The position numbers and the translations under genes were made by a program. A DNA stretch of 56,975 bases from Litorilinea aerophila (GTDB lineage: Bacteria > Chloroflexota > Anaerolineae > Caldilineales > Caldilineaceae), in contig NZ_VIGC02000036.1 in NCBI RefSeq assembly GCF_006569185.2, forward strand, positions 1-56,975, written 5' to 3'. Below the pieces are notes generated by a model. That model did no database searches. It had not been told where the DNA came from and worked only from the letters and a program-made list of their open reading frames with translations. This document shows, piece after piece, positions 25,353 through 34,369 of the stretch (positions are counted from its first letter, which is position 1; every line of letters begins with the position of its first letter).

Positions 25353-28079
25353 ATGATCCAACGCTTCTCCTCTCGCCGTCACCCTCTGGATCGCTCCTAT
25401 CTGTGCCGCCGCCTGCAGGGGGCCCGGGCCTACGACCGCATCGCGGGCTACTTCCGCTCTTCCCTGCTGGAGATAGCCGGGGAGACCCTGGAGTCCGTCC
25501 AAGGTCCCATCCGGGTGGTGTGCAATTCGGACCTGAGCCCCCTGGATGTCCAGACGGCCCAGGCTGCCAAACTGGCCATGCGCCGGGAGTGGATGAGCCA
25601 TGGGCCGGAGCGCCTGGTGGAGCCGCCTCACGACGGCCCGGCCCGGGAACGCTTTGCCCGGTTGTATCGCTTCCTGTGCGAGGAGAAGCTCCAGGTGCGG
25701 GTGCTGCCCAACCACGCCTTCGGCCTCATCCACGGCAAGGCGGGGGTGATCACCCTGGCCGACGGTCGCCAGGTGGCATTCCTGGGCAGCACCAACGAGA
25801 CCCGAGAGGCCTGGCGTCTGAACTACGAGCTGCTGTGGGAGGACGATTCACCCGAGGCAGTGGCCTGGGTCCAGGAGGAGTTCGACGCCCTGTGGGGTTC
25901 CCCCTACGCTTTCCCCCTGGCCGAGGCAGTTGTGGAGGACATCGGCCGCCTGGCCCGGCGTCGGGTCCTCTACCAGGTGGACCAGTGGTTCGAAACGGCG
26001 CATGAGGCCGAAGAGCCGTTCCAGGCCCCGGATCCGGGGCCGGCCGTGGTGGAGAGCCCGGTCTACCGCCGGGAAAACGGGCTCTGGCCCCACCAGAAAT
26101 ACTTCGTCAAGCTGGCCTACGACGCCCATTACGGTCCCTGGGGCAAGGCCCGTTTTGTGTTGGCGGATCAGGTGGGGTTGGGCAAGACCCTGCAGTTGGC
26201 CCTGACGGCCTTGCTCATCGGCCTGAGCGGGGAACGCCCCATCCTGATCCTGGCGCCCAAGACGCTCTTGCGCCAGTGGCAGGCAGAGATGTGGGATCTG
26301 CTGGCCATGCCGTCCGCGGTGTGGACTGGGAAAGTGTGGCTGGATGAGCAGGGGGTGGAGCACCCCTTCCCGATTCGACGTTGTCCGCGGCGGGTGGGTC
26401 TTGTCTCCGCGGGGTTGATCACCCGTCGCTCGGCCATCTGCCAGGATCTGTTGAGCCTGGAGTACGACTGTGTGATCCTGGACGAGGCGCACCGGGCCCG
26501 GCGTCGCAACCTGCATCGCCCCCAGGAGAAGGTCGATCCCAACAACCTGCTGCGCTTCATGCAGGAGATCGCGCCCCGCACCCGGAGTTTGTTGCTGGCT
26601 ACGGCCACCCCGGTCCAGCTCCATCCCATCGAGGCCTGGGATCTGTTGGACGTTCTGGCCCGAGGGGACGATTCGGTGCTGGGCAACGAGTTCAGTTTCT
26701 GGCGTCGCTATCCTCTCCGGGGACTGGCTCTGGTCATGGGGAGTGAAACACCGCCCGCCAACGAGACGGAGCTCTGGGAGTGGGTGCGGAACCCGTTGCC
26801 ACCCAAGTCCGAAGGGCGGCTCTTCGAGCGCCTGCGCCGGGATCTGGACCTCCCCGACCAGGTGGCCGTCGCGCCCGGGGATACCTTCGACAGGCTGCGA
26901 CCGCCTACCCGCCAGCATCTACGCCGCTCTCGGGATGATCTTTTCCGCCTCCACAACCCATTCATCCGCCGTATTGTGCGGCGTACCCGGACGCAATTGG
27001 AGCAACAGCGGGATCCGGAGACCGGGGAGCCCCTGCTTCAGCCCATCCAGATCCGGTTGTTCGGCGAGGGGGAACACGAGGCGCTGCTCTTGCCTCCTCA
27101 CCTGCGGGAAGCTTATGAGCTGGCCGAGATGTTCTGCCGTTCCCTGGGCGAGCGGATGCAGGCCAGCGGCTTTCTCAAGACCCTGTTGCTGCGGCGGACG
27201 GGGAGCTCCATCTACGCGGGGCAGCAGACGGCCAGGCGCATCCTGGATGGCTGGCAGGCGCTGGAAGCAGAATGGGAGGAGGACGAGGAGGAGGACGGCG
27301 AGGAGACCTCCCTGGCCCGCTCTCTCACGCCTTTCGAACAGGAGCTGCTGCGCCGTTTTCTCAAGGCCCTTTCCATCCCCCATGAGGAAGACCCCAAGTA
27401 CGCGGCCGTGCGCCGGTATCTGCTGGAGTACGGCTGGCTACATCGAGGCTGCATCATCTTCAGCCAGTACTTCGATTCCATCCGCTGGCTGGCCGAGAAG
27501 CTGACCCAGGAACTCCCTTCAGAGGTCATTGGGGTCTACTCCGGTCCCCAGGCTTCTGGTCTCTATCTGGGGGGAGAGTGTACGCCTCGGCCTCGGGAGG
27601 AGATCAAGCAGATGGTAGCCCGGCGGGAGATCCGCCTGCTGCTGGGTACCGACGCGGCCAGTGAGGGCTTGAATCTACAACGGCTGGGATCCCTGATCAA
27701 CCTGGACCTTCCCTGGAACCCGACCCGCCTGGAACAGCGAAAAGGCCGCATCCAGCGCATCGGCCAGGTGTACAATCCGGTCTACATCTGCAACCTGCGC
27801 TACAAGGATTCGGTGGAGGACCGGGTTCACCAGCTTCTCTCTACACGGCTACAGCACATCTACGGGCTGTTCGGCCAGCTTCCCGACGTGTTGGAGGACG
27901 CGTGGATCGCCGCGGCCATGCAGGACATGGAGCAGGCCCGGCGGATCATCGACAGCGTGCCCCAACAACACCCCTTCGATCTGCGCTACACCCAGTACCA
28001 GCCCATCCATTGGGAATCCTGTGCCCAGGTCCTGGCCCAGGACGCCATTGCCGCCCGTCTGCGCCAAGGGTGGGGGTGA
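25353..28079 (+). CDS. PLD-domain SNF2-family helicase of the defence operon
   Basis: The 908-residue product starts with a phospholipase D-like nuclease domain (IHGKAG with His127 and Lys129, then GSTNE near 146). An SNF2/Rad54-type helicase follows: Walker A GLGKT near 274, DEAH at 377, LLLATATPVQ, then the second lobe with TDAASEGLNLQ and QRKGRIQRIGQ. A very acidic linker (EEDEEEDGEE) lies around residue 650. PLD-helicase proteins occur with DUF499 and DUF1156 genes and in DISARM-like systems. It is likely the effector that translocates on and cuts unmodified DNA. It starts 20 bp after the methylase and converges on mcrC. Confidence 0.9.
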   Translation: MIQRFSSRRHPLDRSYLCRRLQGARAYDRIAGYFRSSLLEIAGETLESVQGPIRVVCNSDLSPLDVQTAQAAKLAMRREWMSHGPERLVEPPHDGPARERFARLYRFLCEEKLQVRVLPNHAFGLIHGKAGVITLADGRQVAFLGSTNETREAWRLNYELLWEDDSPEAVAWVQEEFDALWGSPYAFPLAEAVVEDIGRLARRRVLYQVDQWFETAHEAEEPFQAPDPGPAVVESPVYRRENGLWPHQKYFVKLAYDAHYGPWGKARFVLADQVGLGKTLQLALTALLIGLSGERPILILAPKTLLRQWQAEMWDLLAMPSAVWTGKVWLDEQGVEHPFPIRRCPRRVGLVSAGLITRRSAICQDLLSLEYDCVILDEAHRARRRNLHRPQEKVDPNNLLRFMQEIAPRTRSLLLATATPVQLHPIEAWDLLDVLARGDDSVLGNEFSFWRRYPLRGLALVMGSETPPANETELWEWVRNPLPPKSEGRLFERLRRDLDLPDQVAVAPGDTFDRLRPPTRQHLRRSRDDLFRLHNPFIRRIVRRTRTQLEQQRDPETGEPLLQPIQIRLFGEGEHEALLLPPHLREAYELAEMFCRSLGERMQASGFLKTLLLRRTGSSIYAGQQTARRILDGWQALEAEWEEDEEEDGEETSLARSLTPFEQELLRRFLKALSIPHEEDPKYAAVRRYLLEYGWLHRGCIIFSQYFDSIRWLAEKLTQELPSEVIGVYSGPQASGLYLGGECTPRPREEIKQMVARREIRLLLGTDAASEGLNLQRLGSLINLDLPWNPTRLEQRKGRIQRIGQVYNPVYICNLRYKDSVEDRVHQLLSTRLQHIYGLFGQLPDVLEDAWIAAAMQDMEQARRIIDSVPQQHPFDLRYTQYQPIHWESCAQVLAQDAIAARLRQGWG

Positions 28080-28156
28080 GCGCGGCGCACAAAGAGTCCG
28101 CCGCTTCTCTGCGCGCCCACACCCACGGAGGTGGACTCAAAGGGGTCCGAGCGGGC

Positions 28157-29374
28157 CTATGGGCATAGAATCCATCCGGGCGCGGCGGCCAGGAGGCGCT
28201 CCAGGAACCGCTGCCCGGCCGTCTCCAGATCAGCGGCCAGGTTGAAGGTCAACGTACGCACGTGGATCTCGCCGATCACGGTGTCCAGGGGTTGGGCTAG
28301 ATCGGTGGGGTAGATCAGGACCGCGTGTTGGCAGCCCAGGGCCTCCGCGTAGGCCACTACCTGCTCCACATCTCCCGTGGCCGGGCTGCGGGGGTCCTTG
28401 TACTTGGTGTCCAACACCATGACTGCTTCGCCCGTGTCCAGCCTGCGCAGCACCAGATCGATCTGGAAGCTCTGATTTTGCCCTTGGCCAAAGGCGATCC
28501 GCTCCTGTGCCTGTACCTGCCATCCCAGGGGCAGGTGGGCCTTGAGCCATTCGGCCACAAAGAGCTCGAACAGGCGGGCCATATCCACCAGGAAAGGCAT
28601 GATCTGGCGATCCCCTACCCGGTGGGTGGGGCCGCTCTGCTCCAGGAAGAAGCGACTCAGGGCGTGCAGGGGATGATAGTCCTGGTTCAGGCGGTGGTAG
28701 CGACGATTTCCACAGGCATTGGGGTGGACAGGCCGAAATGTGGTCATGGCCAGAAGGCCTCGATACGCGTTGCGCACGGTAGGGAGCACCCGCTCGCTGC
28801 AAATGCCGCTGCTGAGAATGCGCCAGAGGGTGTAGGTCAGGATCTGGTTGTCCTCGATGTCGGCTGTATGCTCCTGGAAGTCACAGGGGAGGCTCACGTC
28901 CCAAGGCCGACGCGCCATTTGGCCGATGTCCAGGCTCCCCCGGACGTAAGACAACCGCTGGTGGCAGGAGAGGTAGGTCCGGTGCAGGCCCTTTTGCAGG
29001 CGATCCAGCACACGCCGGGCCAGGATCAGGGCCAGCTGTTCGTAGAACGCCTCTAGCGCGGCCACGCCGATCAGCTCATCCAGGAAGTGGAAGCTCTTGA
29101 TCCTGTAGGCATACTCCCACATGCCAAAGAGGCTACGCAGAGGCACCTTGGGCTGGAGACGGAAGGCAAGATCGGCTGTCAAGGGGATGAAGCCTACCCA
29201 GCTCTGGGCAGTGATCCGCCACTGGTGTTCCGTGCGGAAGCTGGGCGGCTCCACCTGGATCTGGTCCCTGTATCTCTCATCCAGCCGTTGGGCTTCCTCA
29301 TCCGAAAGGGCTTGAACGGGCAGCAGGACGGAGTCATGCTCGGTCAACGTCACGATGTGAGGGGCCTCATGCAT
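28157..29374 (-). CDS. mcrC: McrC-like nuclease subunit of McrBC
   Basis: McrC supplies the nuclease that cuts DNA once McrB hexamers bind and translocate. The 405-residue product ends in a PD-(D/E)xK domain with IDLVLRRLDTG followed by VLDTKYKD, giving the Asp and the D-x-K pair. The N-terminal region, with FRLQPKVPLRSLFGMWEYAY, matches McrC/5-methylcytosine restriction proteins. I chose the ATG that overlaps the mcrB stop (ATGCATGA). An upstream in-frame start would lie deep inside mcrB. The gene is convergent with the PLD-helicase gene, 77 bp apart, with no clear terminator between them. Confidence 0.9.
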   Translation of the reverse strand: MHEAPHIVTLTEHDSVLLPVQALSDEEAQRLDERYRDQIQVEPPSFRTEHQWRITAQSWVGFIPLTADLAFRLQPKVPLRSLFGMWEYAYRIKSFHFLDELIGVAALEAFYEQLALILARRVLDRLQKGLHRTYLSCHQRLSYVRGSLDIGQMARRPWDVSLPCDFQEHTADIEDNQILTYTLWRILSSGICSERVLPTVRNAYRGLLAMTTFRPVHPNACGNRRYHRLNQDYHPLHALSRFFLEQSGPTHRVGDRQIMPFLVDMARLFELFVAEWLKAHLPLGWQVQAQERIAFGQGQNQSFQIDLVLRRLDTGEAVMVLDTKYKDPRSPATGDVEQVVAYAEALGCQHAVLIYPTDLAQPLDTVIGEIHVRTLTFNLAADLETAGQRFLERLLAAAPGWILCP

Positions 29375-31007
29375 TGGGGAGTACCTCCCGTTGGATGCGC
29401 TCCCACCGGAAGGCATCGACCTTTTCCGGCTGGTCGAAGAAGTACTCCTCCAGGTAGGGTTCGATCTCCATGCGCCAGATGTCTTCGAGCTGGGTACTCA
29501 GATCTTTGCGCAGGAAATAGCTGATGCCCACCGCATAGTGGCGGTCGCCGATGGTGTTATTCAACCGGCGCAGGACCTGGATCAATCCGTCGACAGGGAA
29601 ACCCGTTCCCTCGCGTTGGTGGTAGTAGCGCAGAAGTTGCTCGTCCGGCCACAGGGCGAGGAAGGCAAACCGGCGGCGCAGGGCATGGTCCACCAGGGCA
29701 ATGGAGCGGTCGGCGGTATTCATAGTGCCGATGATGCGCACGTTGTCGGGGATACGCAGTGTACCTCCACCGGCCAGTGGGATCTCCCGGTCGCGGTACT
29801 CCAGGAGATACATAAGTTCGCCGAAGACCCGGGCCAGGTTTGCCCGGTTGATCTCGTCGATGATGAGCACACTTTTGCCCGTGCGTTCTCGGGCCCGGAC
29901 GATGAAATTGAGGAAACGCCCCGGTTTCAGGGGATAGCGCAGGCGATCGCCGTCGCTTTCTGGACGAATCCCCTGGATGAAATCCTCGTAGGTGTAGGCA
30001 GGGTGAAACTGCACCAGCTCCACAAGGCCATTGCCCCCGCTCACCAGGTAGGAAGCCAGCCGTTCAGCCAGGAAGGTCTTACCTGTCCCCGGAGGCCCAT
30101 AGAGGATGGCCTGTTTTTTGCGTTCGATGGCCCTTACCCAACGGGCCAGGGTAAACTGGTCGAGGCCGGTATCAGCAACCATCTGCTCAAAGGAATACTC
30201 AGGATTTCGTTCTGTTTCATCCTCTTCATCCCCCTCGGCGCCCATATCCAGGTAGCTGTCCTCTACCGGCGTGTAGTCCACAGCGCTGACGGCCGGCGTC
30301 CCAGAGGCTTTTGGTTCTTTCCCCTGGCGAGACTGCAGTGTAGCCTGCCAGGCCGCCAGCGACAGCTCGGGAAAGGAACGACCTTGTTTGCTGACCTCTT
30401 CAAGGAGCTCCCGGTAATACCTGGCTGACAACTTGCTTGGCAGCTTGATTCCCAAAAACTGACAATTGACACTGTCCAGGCTGAGGAAGGTATACGGCCG
30501 GATCCAGAAGAGTCCCATAGTCAGGTTGAGATTCACGCGACGTACTTCCAAGGCTGCGTCGAAAGCGGCCCAGAAGGCGTCATCGTTCCGGGCATTGTCC
30601 CGCAATGCTAGACGGAAGACCTGCCAAAGTTTGGCAATGTCCCCGGCTTTGCGTTCGGCCTTACGTGAAAAGAACCAAGATGACATGTTGCTGGCTACCG
30701 GGATGCCGGCAAAATCCTCGGGTATCGGGCGGATTAGGCCGAAGAAATCCTTGATATCGGCCAGAATAGCCTTGCGGTTTTCGTCAGTGATGCCTCGGTT
30801 GAAGACGGCGTAGAAGGTGAAAGGATCAATTTCCTGGAGGGGGAAATGCCGCCCGTCTTGGTCTTTGTCCTGCAAAGAAATCATGATCCGGCCTTTTTGG
30901 CGTAGCTCTTCCAAGAAAGCAATGAGCTCCTGCTGCCTGGATTCCCACTCTTGCAGTACGTCTGCCAGTTCCTGATAGATTGGGATCCAGGTAAACATCT
31001 CGCTCAT
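29367..31007 (-). CDS. mcrB: McrB-like AAA+ GTPase subunit of McrBC
   Basis: McrB is the AAA+ GTPase that recognises modified cytosines through a variable N-terminal domain. The 546-residue product has GPPGTGKT from residue 304, the Walker B LIIDEINRAN near 378 and the McrB GTP-specific signature MNTADRS near 433. The first 200 residues (DKDQDGRHFPLQEIDPFTF onward) look like the DUF3578-type or related recognition domain and should set target specificity. An acidic low-complexity linker (GDEEDETERN) divides the two parts. AGGAG lies 8 nt before the ATG. It overlaps mcrC by 8 bp, and the pair form a separate transcript from the adjacent methylase operon. Confidence 0.93.
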   Translation of the reverse strand: MSEMFTWIPIYQELADVLQEWESRQQELIAFLEELRQKGRIMISLQDKDQDGRHFPLQEIDPFTFYAVFNRGITDENRKAILADIKDFFGLIRPIPEDFAGIPVASNMSSWFFSRKAERKAGDIAKLWQVFRLALRDNARNDDAFWAAFDAALEVRRVNLNLTMGLFWIRPYTFLSLDSVNCQFLGIKLPSKLSARYYRELLEEVSKQGRSFPELSLAAWQATLQSRQGKEPKASGTPAVSAVDYTPVEDSYLDMGAEGDEEDETERNPEYSFEQMVADTGLDQFTLARWVRAIERKKQAILYGPPGTGKTFLAERLASYLVSGGNGLVELVQFHPAYTYEDFIQGIRPESDGDRLRYPLKPGRFLNFIVRARERTGKSVLIIDEINRANLARVFGELMYLLEYRDREIPLAGGGTLRIPDNVRIIGTMNTADRSIALVDHALRRRFAFLALWPDEQLLRYYHQREGTGFPVDGLIQVLRRLNNTIGDRHYAVGISYFLRKDLSTQLEDIWRMEIEPYLEEYFFDQPEKVDAFRWERIQREVLPNA

Positions 31008-31472
31008 GGGTTACGCTCCTAGTTTCTGCCCGTAGCGGGTGTGCTCTCGACGAGGATACGGAAAAAGCATTTGGTTGCCGCAGAGATGCAGCGGGCGCGA
31101 GGATTCCCAGCGAAAAATCTGGCAAAACCTGCGGTTCCTGCAGTGAAGCTAGACCTGAACTCCTGGAGGATTGCCGCGAAGAGATCCCAGGCGGATGCGG
31201 GAGATGAAATACCTTCAGTCGATCTTGGTTGAGTGCCGGGTCGGGGGTCCATGGCAAAATCGTTTTCAAAATATGGAACAGAAAGGCAGGAGGGCAAACA
31301 TATTGCTTACATTACAATGCCTTCAGTATAGCCAAAGCTGGAACAATCGCCAAACGATACCAGCCCCTCCCCAGCGGACAGGGCCACGCCGTCCTGTTTC
31401 CCATCCCGGGCGAATGGGGTATCATCGGGGGCAGATGCGTAAACGTGCGGCAAGCCCACGAAAGGAAGATCC
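31008..31472. other. 465-bp divergent intergenic region at the edge of the defence island
   Basis: This region lies between the minus-strand mcrB and the plus-strand phosphotransferase gene. A 92-codon minus-strand frame within it has no good ribosome site or recognisable family, so I do not call it. I find no strong promoter. The base composition is lower in GC than the phosphotransferase gene to its right. Confidence 0.5.
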
Positions 31473-32384
31473 ATGCAACCCATCCCCACCGACTTCGCCC
31501 GGCGCATGGTGGAGCTCCACGGCCCCCGGGGCGAGGCCTGGCTGCGCGAGCTTCCCCGCCTGGTGGACGCGTGCGCCCGACGCTGGTCCCTGCAGGTGTT
31601 GCCCCACTTCCCCGGACTCTCGTACAACTACGTGGCCCCGGCCGTGGACCGGAACGGCACGCCGCTGGTGCTCAAGCTGGGCGTGCCCACCGCCGAGCTG
31701 TCCAGCGAGATCGCCGCGCTGCGCTTCTACGACGGCCACGGCATCGCCCGCCTGCTGGACGCGGACGAAGCCCAGGGTGCGCTGCTGCTGGAGCGGCTCC
31801 AGCCCGGAACGGAGCTGATCACCCTGGAGGACGACGAACAGGCCACGGCCATCGCCGCGCAGGTGATGCGGGAGCTGTGGCGCCCGATCCCCCCAGACCA
31901 CCCCTTCCCTACCGTGGCCACGTGGGGCGCAGGCTTCGCCCGGCTGCGCGCCCATTTCCAGGGCGGCACCGGCCCCTTTCCCCCCGAGCTGGTGGCGCGC
32001 GCCGAAGGAATCTTCGCCGAGTTCCTGGCGTCCATGGCCGAGCCGGTGCTGCTCCACGGCGACCTGCACCAGTACAACATCCTGGCGTCCACCCGCCGGC
32101 CGTGGCTGGCTCTGGACCCGAAAGGGATCGTGGGGGAACCGGCCTACGAACCCGGCGCCTTCCTGCGCAACCCCCTGCCTGACCTGCTCACGTGGCCCCA
32201 GCCGGCCCGCGCGCTGGCCCGGCGCATCCACATCTTCGCGGAAATCTTGGAACTGGAGCGGGAACGGATCCTCGGCTGGGGCATGGCCCAGGCCGTACTC
32301 TCGGCCTGGTGGAGCTACGAGGACCATGGCCACGGCTGGGAGCCAGCCATGGCCTGCGCGGAACTGCTGGCGGGGCTGATGTGA
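31473..32384 (+). CDS. APH(6)/hydroxyurea-type phosphotransferase
   Basis: The 303-residue product resembles the streptomycin 6-phosphotransferase and hydroxyurea phosphotransferase family (PF04655-type). The Brenner motif LLHGDLHQYNIL lies near residue 195, followed by ALDPKG with the metal-binding Asp. LVLKLG near residue 70 holds the ATP-binding Lys. Such kinases transfer phosphate to small hydroxylated molecules. Resistance to streptomycin-like drugs is possible but not shown, since many environmental members have unknown substrates. It is the first gene past the defence island and the only plus-strand metabolic gene nearby. Confidence 0.85.
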   Translation: MQPIPTDFARRMVELHGPRGEAWLRELPRLVDACARRWSLQVLPHFPGLSYNYVAPAVDRNGTPLVLKLGVPTAELSSEIAALRFYDGHGIARLLDADEAQGALLLERLQPGTELITLEDDEQATAIAAQVMRELWRPIPPDHPFPTVATWGAGFARLRAHFQGGTGPFPPELVARAEGIFAEFLASMAEPVLLHGDLHQYNILASTRRPWLALDPKGIVGEPAYEPGAFLRNPLPDLLTWPQPARALARRIHIFAEILELERERILGWGMAQAVLSAWWSYEDHGHGWEPAMACAELLAGLM

Positions 32385-32393
32385 TTCCAGCCA

Positions 32394-32470
32394 GGGGATG
32401 AATCCCCCGGCTCCGTGTAAGCCAACCGGCTTCAGCCGGTTTGGCCCCCGCCAGGACAGATTGCAATCTG
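32394..32470. repeat. Cluster of three REP-like palindromes after the phosphotransferase gene
   Basis: Three small hairpins follow the stop codon. GGGGA and TCCCC flank a 4-nt loop at 32394-32407. AACCGGCT and AGCCGGTT flank 2 nt at 32424-32441. CAGATTGCAATCTG at 32457-32470 is self-complementary. This resembles dispersed REP-type elements and may protect or end the upstream transcript. Confidence 0.6.
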
Positions 32471-32671
32471 TGCTGGGCGACTGCCGCACTCCTTCCCCTG
32501 TACCATGGTTCAGGTCCCCCCTGATCCGCCGGGCGATGGCCGTCGCGGCCAGACTCGCTATGCTTGACCCTGTAATGTTACGCCGACCGCACCGATGGCG
32601 CAATCTTCGAGCAGGTCGGTGTCAGCCAGGGCCGGCATGGCCGCGCCCCAAGCAGAAGGAAGGAGTTCGCC

Positions 32672-32905
32672 ATGTTCACCCATCCCCATGTCGCCGCGGC
32701 CGTCTTCCAGAGCCGCCATGAGGATCTGCTGCGGGAAGCCCAACGGGATGCCCTGATCCGCCTGAGCCAGGGAGAACGCCCGGGAGTGTGGCGCCGTTTC
32801 GGCCGTCTGCTGGCCCGCCGCCTGGCCTGGATAGGACAGGGGCCCAGGGGATTCCCCACCCGGCCGGCCTCCCGCGCGGCGACGTCCTCCTGGCCCCGAA
32901 CGTGA
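32672..32905 (+). CDS. Small uncharacterised 77-residue protein
   Basis: This short frame is preceded by AAGGAG at 8 nt from the ATG, a stronger ribosome site than many neighbouring genes have. It encodes MFTHPHVAAAVFQSRHEDLL and then a basic helical stretch rich in Arg and Leu. That start resembles small proteins of unknown function in other high-GC bacteria. It lies alone between the REP cluster and a convergent gene. I do not assign a function. Confidence 0.5.
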   Translation: MFTHPHVAAAVFQSRHEDLLREAQRDALIRLSQGERPGVWRRFGRLLARRLAWIGQGPRGFPTRPASRAATSSWPRT

Positions 32906-32931
32906 AGCCCAGGCAGCTGCCCGTCCCCAGG

Positions 32932-34335
32932 TCACGACCAAATCTCGCCGATGGCGTCCAGCTTGGCGTCGCTCAGGTAGCCGTACCGGTTGATCCAGAC
33001 GCCGTCCACCGGACTGTCTGCGACCAACTGCAGCCGGCGGCGGAAATCTTCCAGGGGGCCGTAGCCGTGGACCAGGGCGTAGATGCGGGTGCGCCCACCG
33101 GCGGCATGGAGCACCTGGTGGATCTTGCGCACCTGGGGCGCGTTGGGGATGGGGTGGGGTTCGTCGGGCGCCGGGTAGCCGTAGTGCGCCAGCCGGGTGC
33201 CCCCCTCCTCGCCGTCGGCCAGGTCCATCAGGTTCACCAGCGCCCGCACCAGCAGCGCCTCGTCCAGGCCCGGGTTGCGGGCCAGCAGGACCTCGCCCCA
33301 GAACTGGACCATCAAGGACCAGTGCATGGTGTAGAGCTTGGGCGCGATGGAAGCGCAGAAGGCACCGGCGGCGTGGAAGTCCAGGCCGGTGAGGTGGGAG
33401 AAGGGCGGCATGAAGGCATTGGCCGCCAGCTCCTTCTCCGGCCCGCCGAAGTGGCGGATGGCCTGGTGCCAGTCTCGCAACAGGTCGGTGGAGAGGGCCG
33501 CCTTGCAGCGAAGCCATTCGACCACGCCGGGGAAGCGGTTGAAGAGCTGGAGCAGGGCAAACTTGCCCCGGTCCGGGCTGGCGAACTGGGCCAGGTCGGC
33601 GTTGTTCAGCCCGCCGCCGTGAAGGTAGCGGTAGAAGCGGGCCACATCTTCCCGCATGCGGGGGAAGTCGAAGCCGTGGGCCGCGGCCCAAACCGCCACA
33701 TGGTCGCCGAAATCCTGGAAGGCCTCATCCAGCTTGTAGCAAGGGTACTCGGGCCAGTCGGGCCGGATGCCGTCGACCTGGGGGTATTGGGCGAAGATGT
33801 CCCGCACCCAGGCCCGGTTGTAGGCCCGGATGGCCGGGCTGGCCAGGCTGCCGGTGTGGGCCATGCGGGCCTCGGGCAGCCGGCCGTCGGGCAGCCGGGG
33901 CAGGTCCTCCTCCCGCAGGCCGGGCGGCTGGGTGGCGCCGGTCTGGATGTAGACCTGGAGGCCGGCCTGTTTGGCCGCGGCGATGAACCGGCCGATGACA
34001 GGCCCCTCGCTTTCGGTCAGGTCGTTGGGCTCCCGGGGCTGGTAGGGGGAATCGGCGAAGTAGTCCAGGTTGGCCCGGTGGCCCGGTCCGCTGCGCAGCC
34101 AGAGGGCTTGCTTCCCCCACAGGGGGCGGTCGAAGAGGCGCACGCTGGCGCCGGCGTCGATGGGCGGCTGGTAGGAGCCTTCGCCCTCCGCGCCGGGCGC
34201 GGTGACCGAGGTGTTGCAGGCCACCGCGGTGGCGCCGGCCCGCTCGATCACATTTGCCAACACCGGTTCGATTCCCTCGTACTGGAAGAAGGGGCTCAGG
34301 ACGGTGATGCCGAGGAAGCGTTTGGAGGTGGACAT
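32932..34335 (-). CDS. Uncharacterised TIM-barrel-like protein, possibly a glycosidase relative
   Basis: I do not recognise this 467-residue protein with confidence. Alternating hydrophobic strands and the segments GIRPDWPEYPCY and VDGVWINRYGYLSD suggest a TIM barrel of the sort seen in glycosidase-like GHL proteins. Acidic residues after strands could be catalytic. I chose the second in-frame ATG because AAGGA lies 9 nt upstream. No signal peptide is visible. It heads a gene set with a methyltransferase and a transporter and may process or sense a sugar. Confidence 0.6.
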   Translation of the reverse strand: MSTSKRFLGITVLSPFFQYEGIEPVLANVIERAGATAVACNTSVTAPGAEGEGSYQPPIDAGASVRLFDRPLWGKQALWLRSGPGHRANLDYFADSPYQPREPNDLTESEGPVIGRFIAAAKQAGLQVYIQTGATQPPGLREEDLPRLPDGRLPEARMAHTGSLASPAIRAYNRAWVRDIFAQYPQVDGIRPDWPEYPCYKLDEAFQDFGDHVAVWAAAHGFDFPRMREDVARFYRYLHGGGLNNADLAQFASPDRGKFALLQLFNRFPGVVEWLRCKAALSTDLLRDWHQAIRHFGGPEKELAANAFMPPFSHLTGLDFHAAGAFCASIAPKLYTMHWSLMVQFWGEVLLARNPGLDEALLVRALVNLMDLADGEEGGTRLAHYGYPAPDEPHPIPNAPQVRKIHQVLHAAGGRTRIYALVHGYGPLEDFRRRLQLVADSPVDGVWINRYGYLSDAKLDAIGEIWS

Positions 34336-34369
34336 GGGTTGGTTCCTTTGGGGATGAATGGGTTCCATT

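Noticed and set aside
18600-28079. Calling the island BREX or DISARM
   Set aside because: No PglZ phosphatase, BrxL or DUF1998 (DrmB) gene is present. Only the ATPase, methylase and helicase parts are shared in type.
31019-31297. A 92-codon frame upstream of mcrB
   Set aside because: It has no good ribosome site, no recognisable domain, and lies in a likely regulatory gap.
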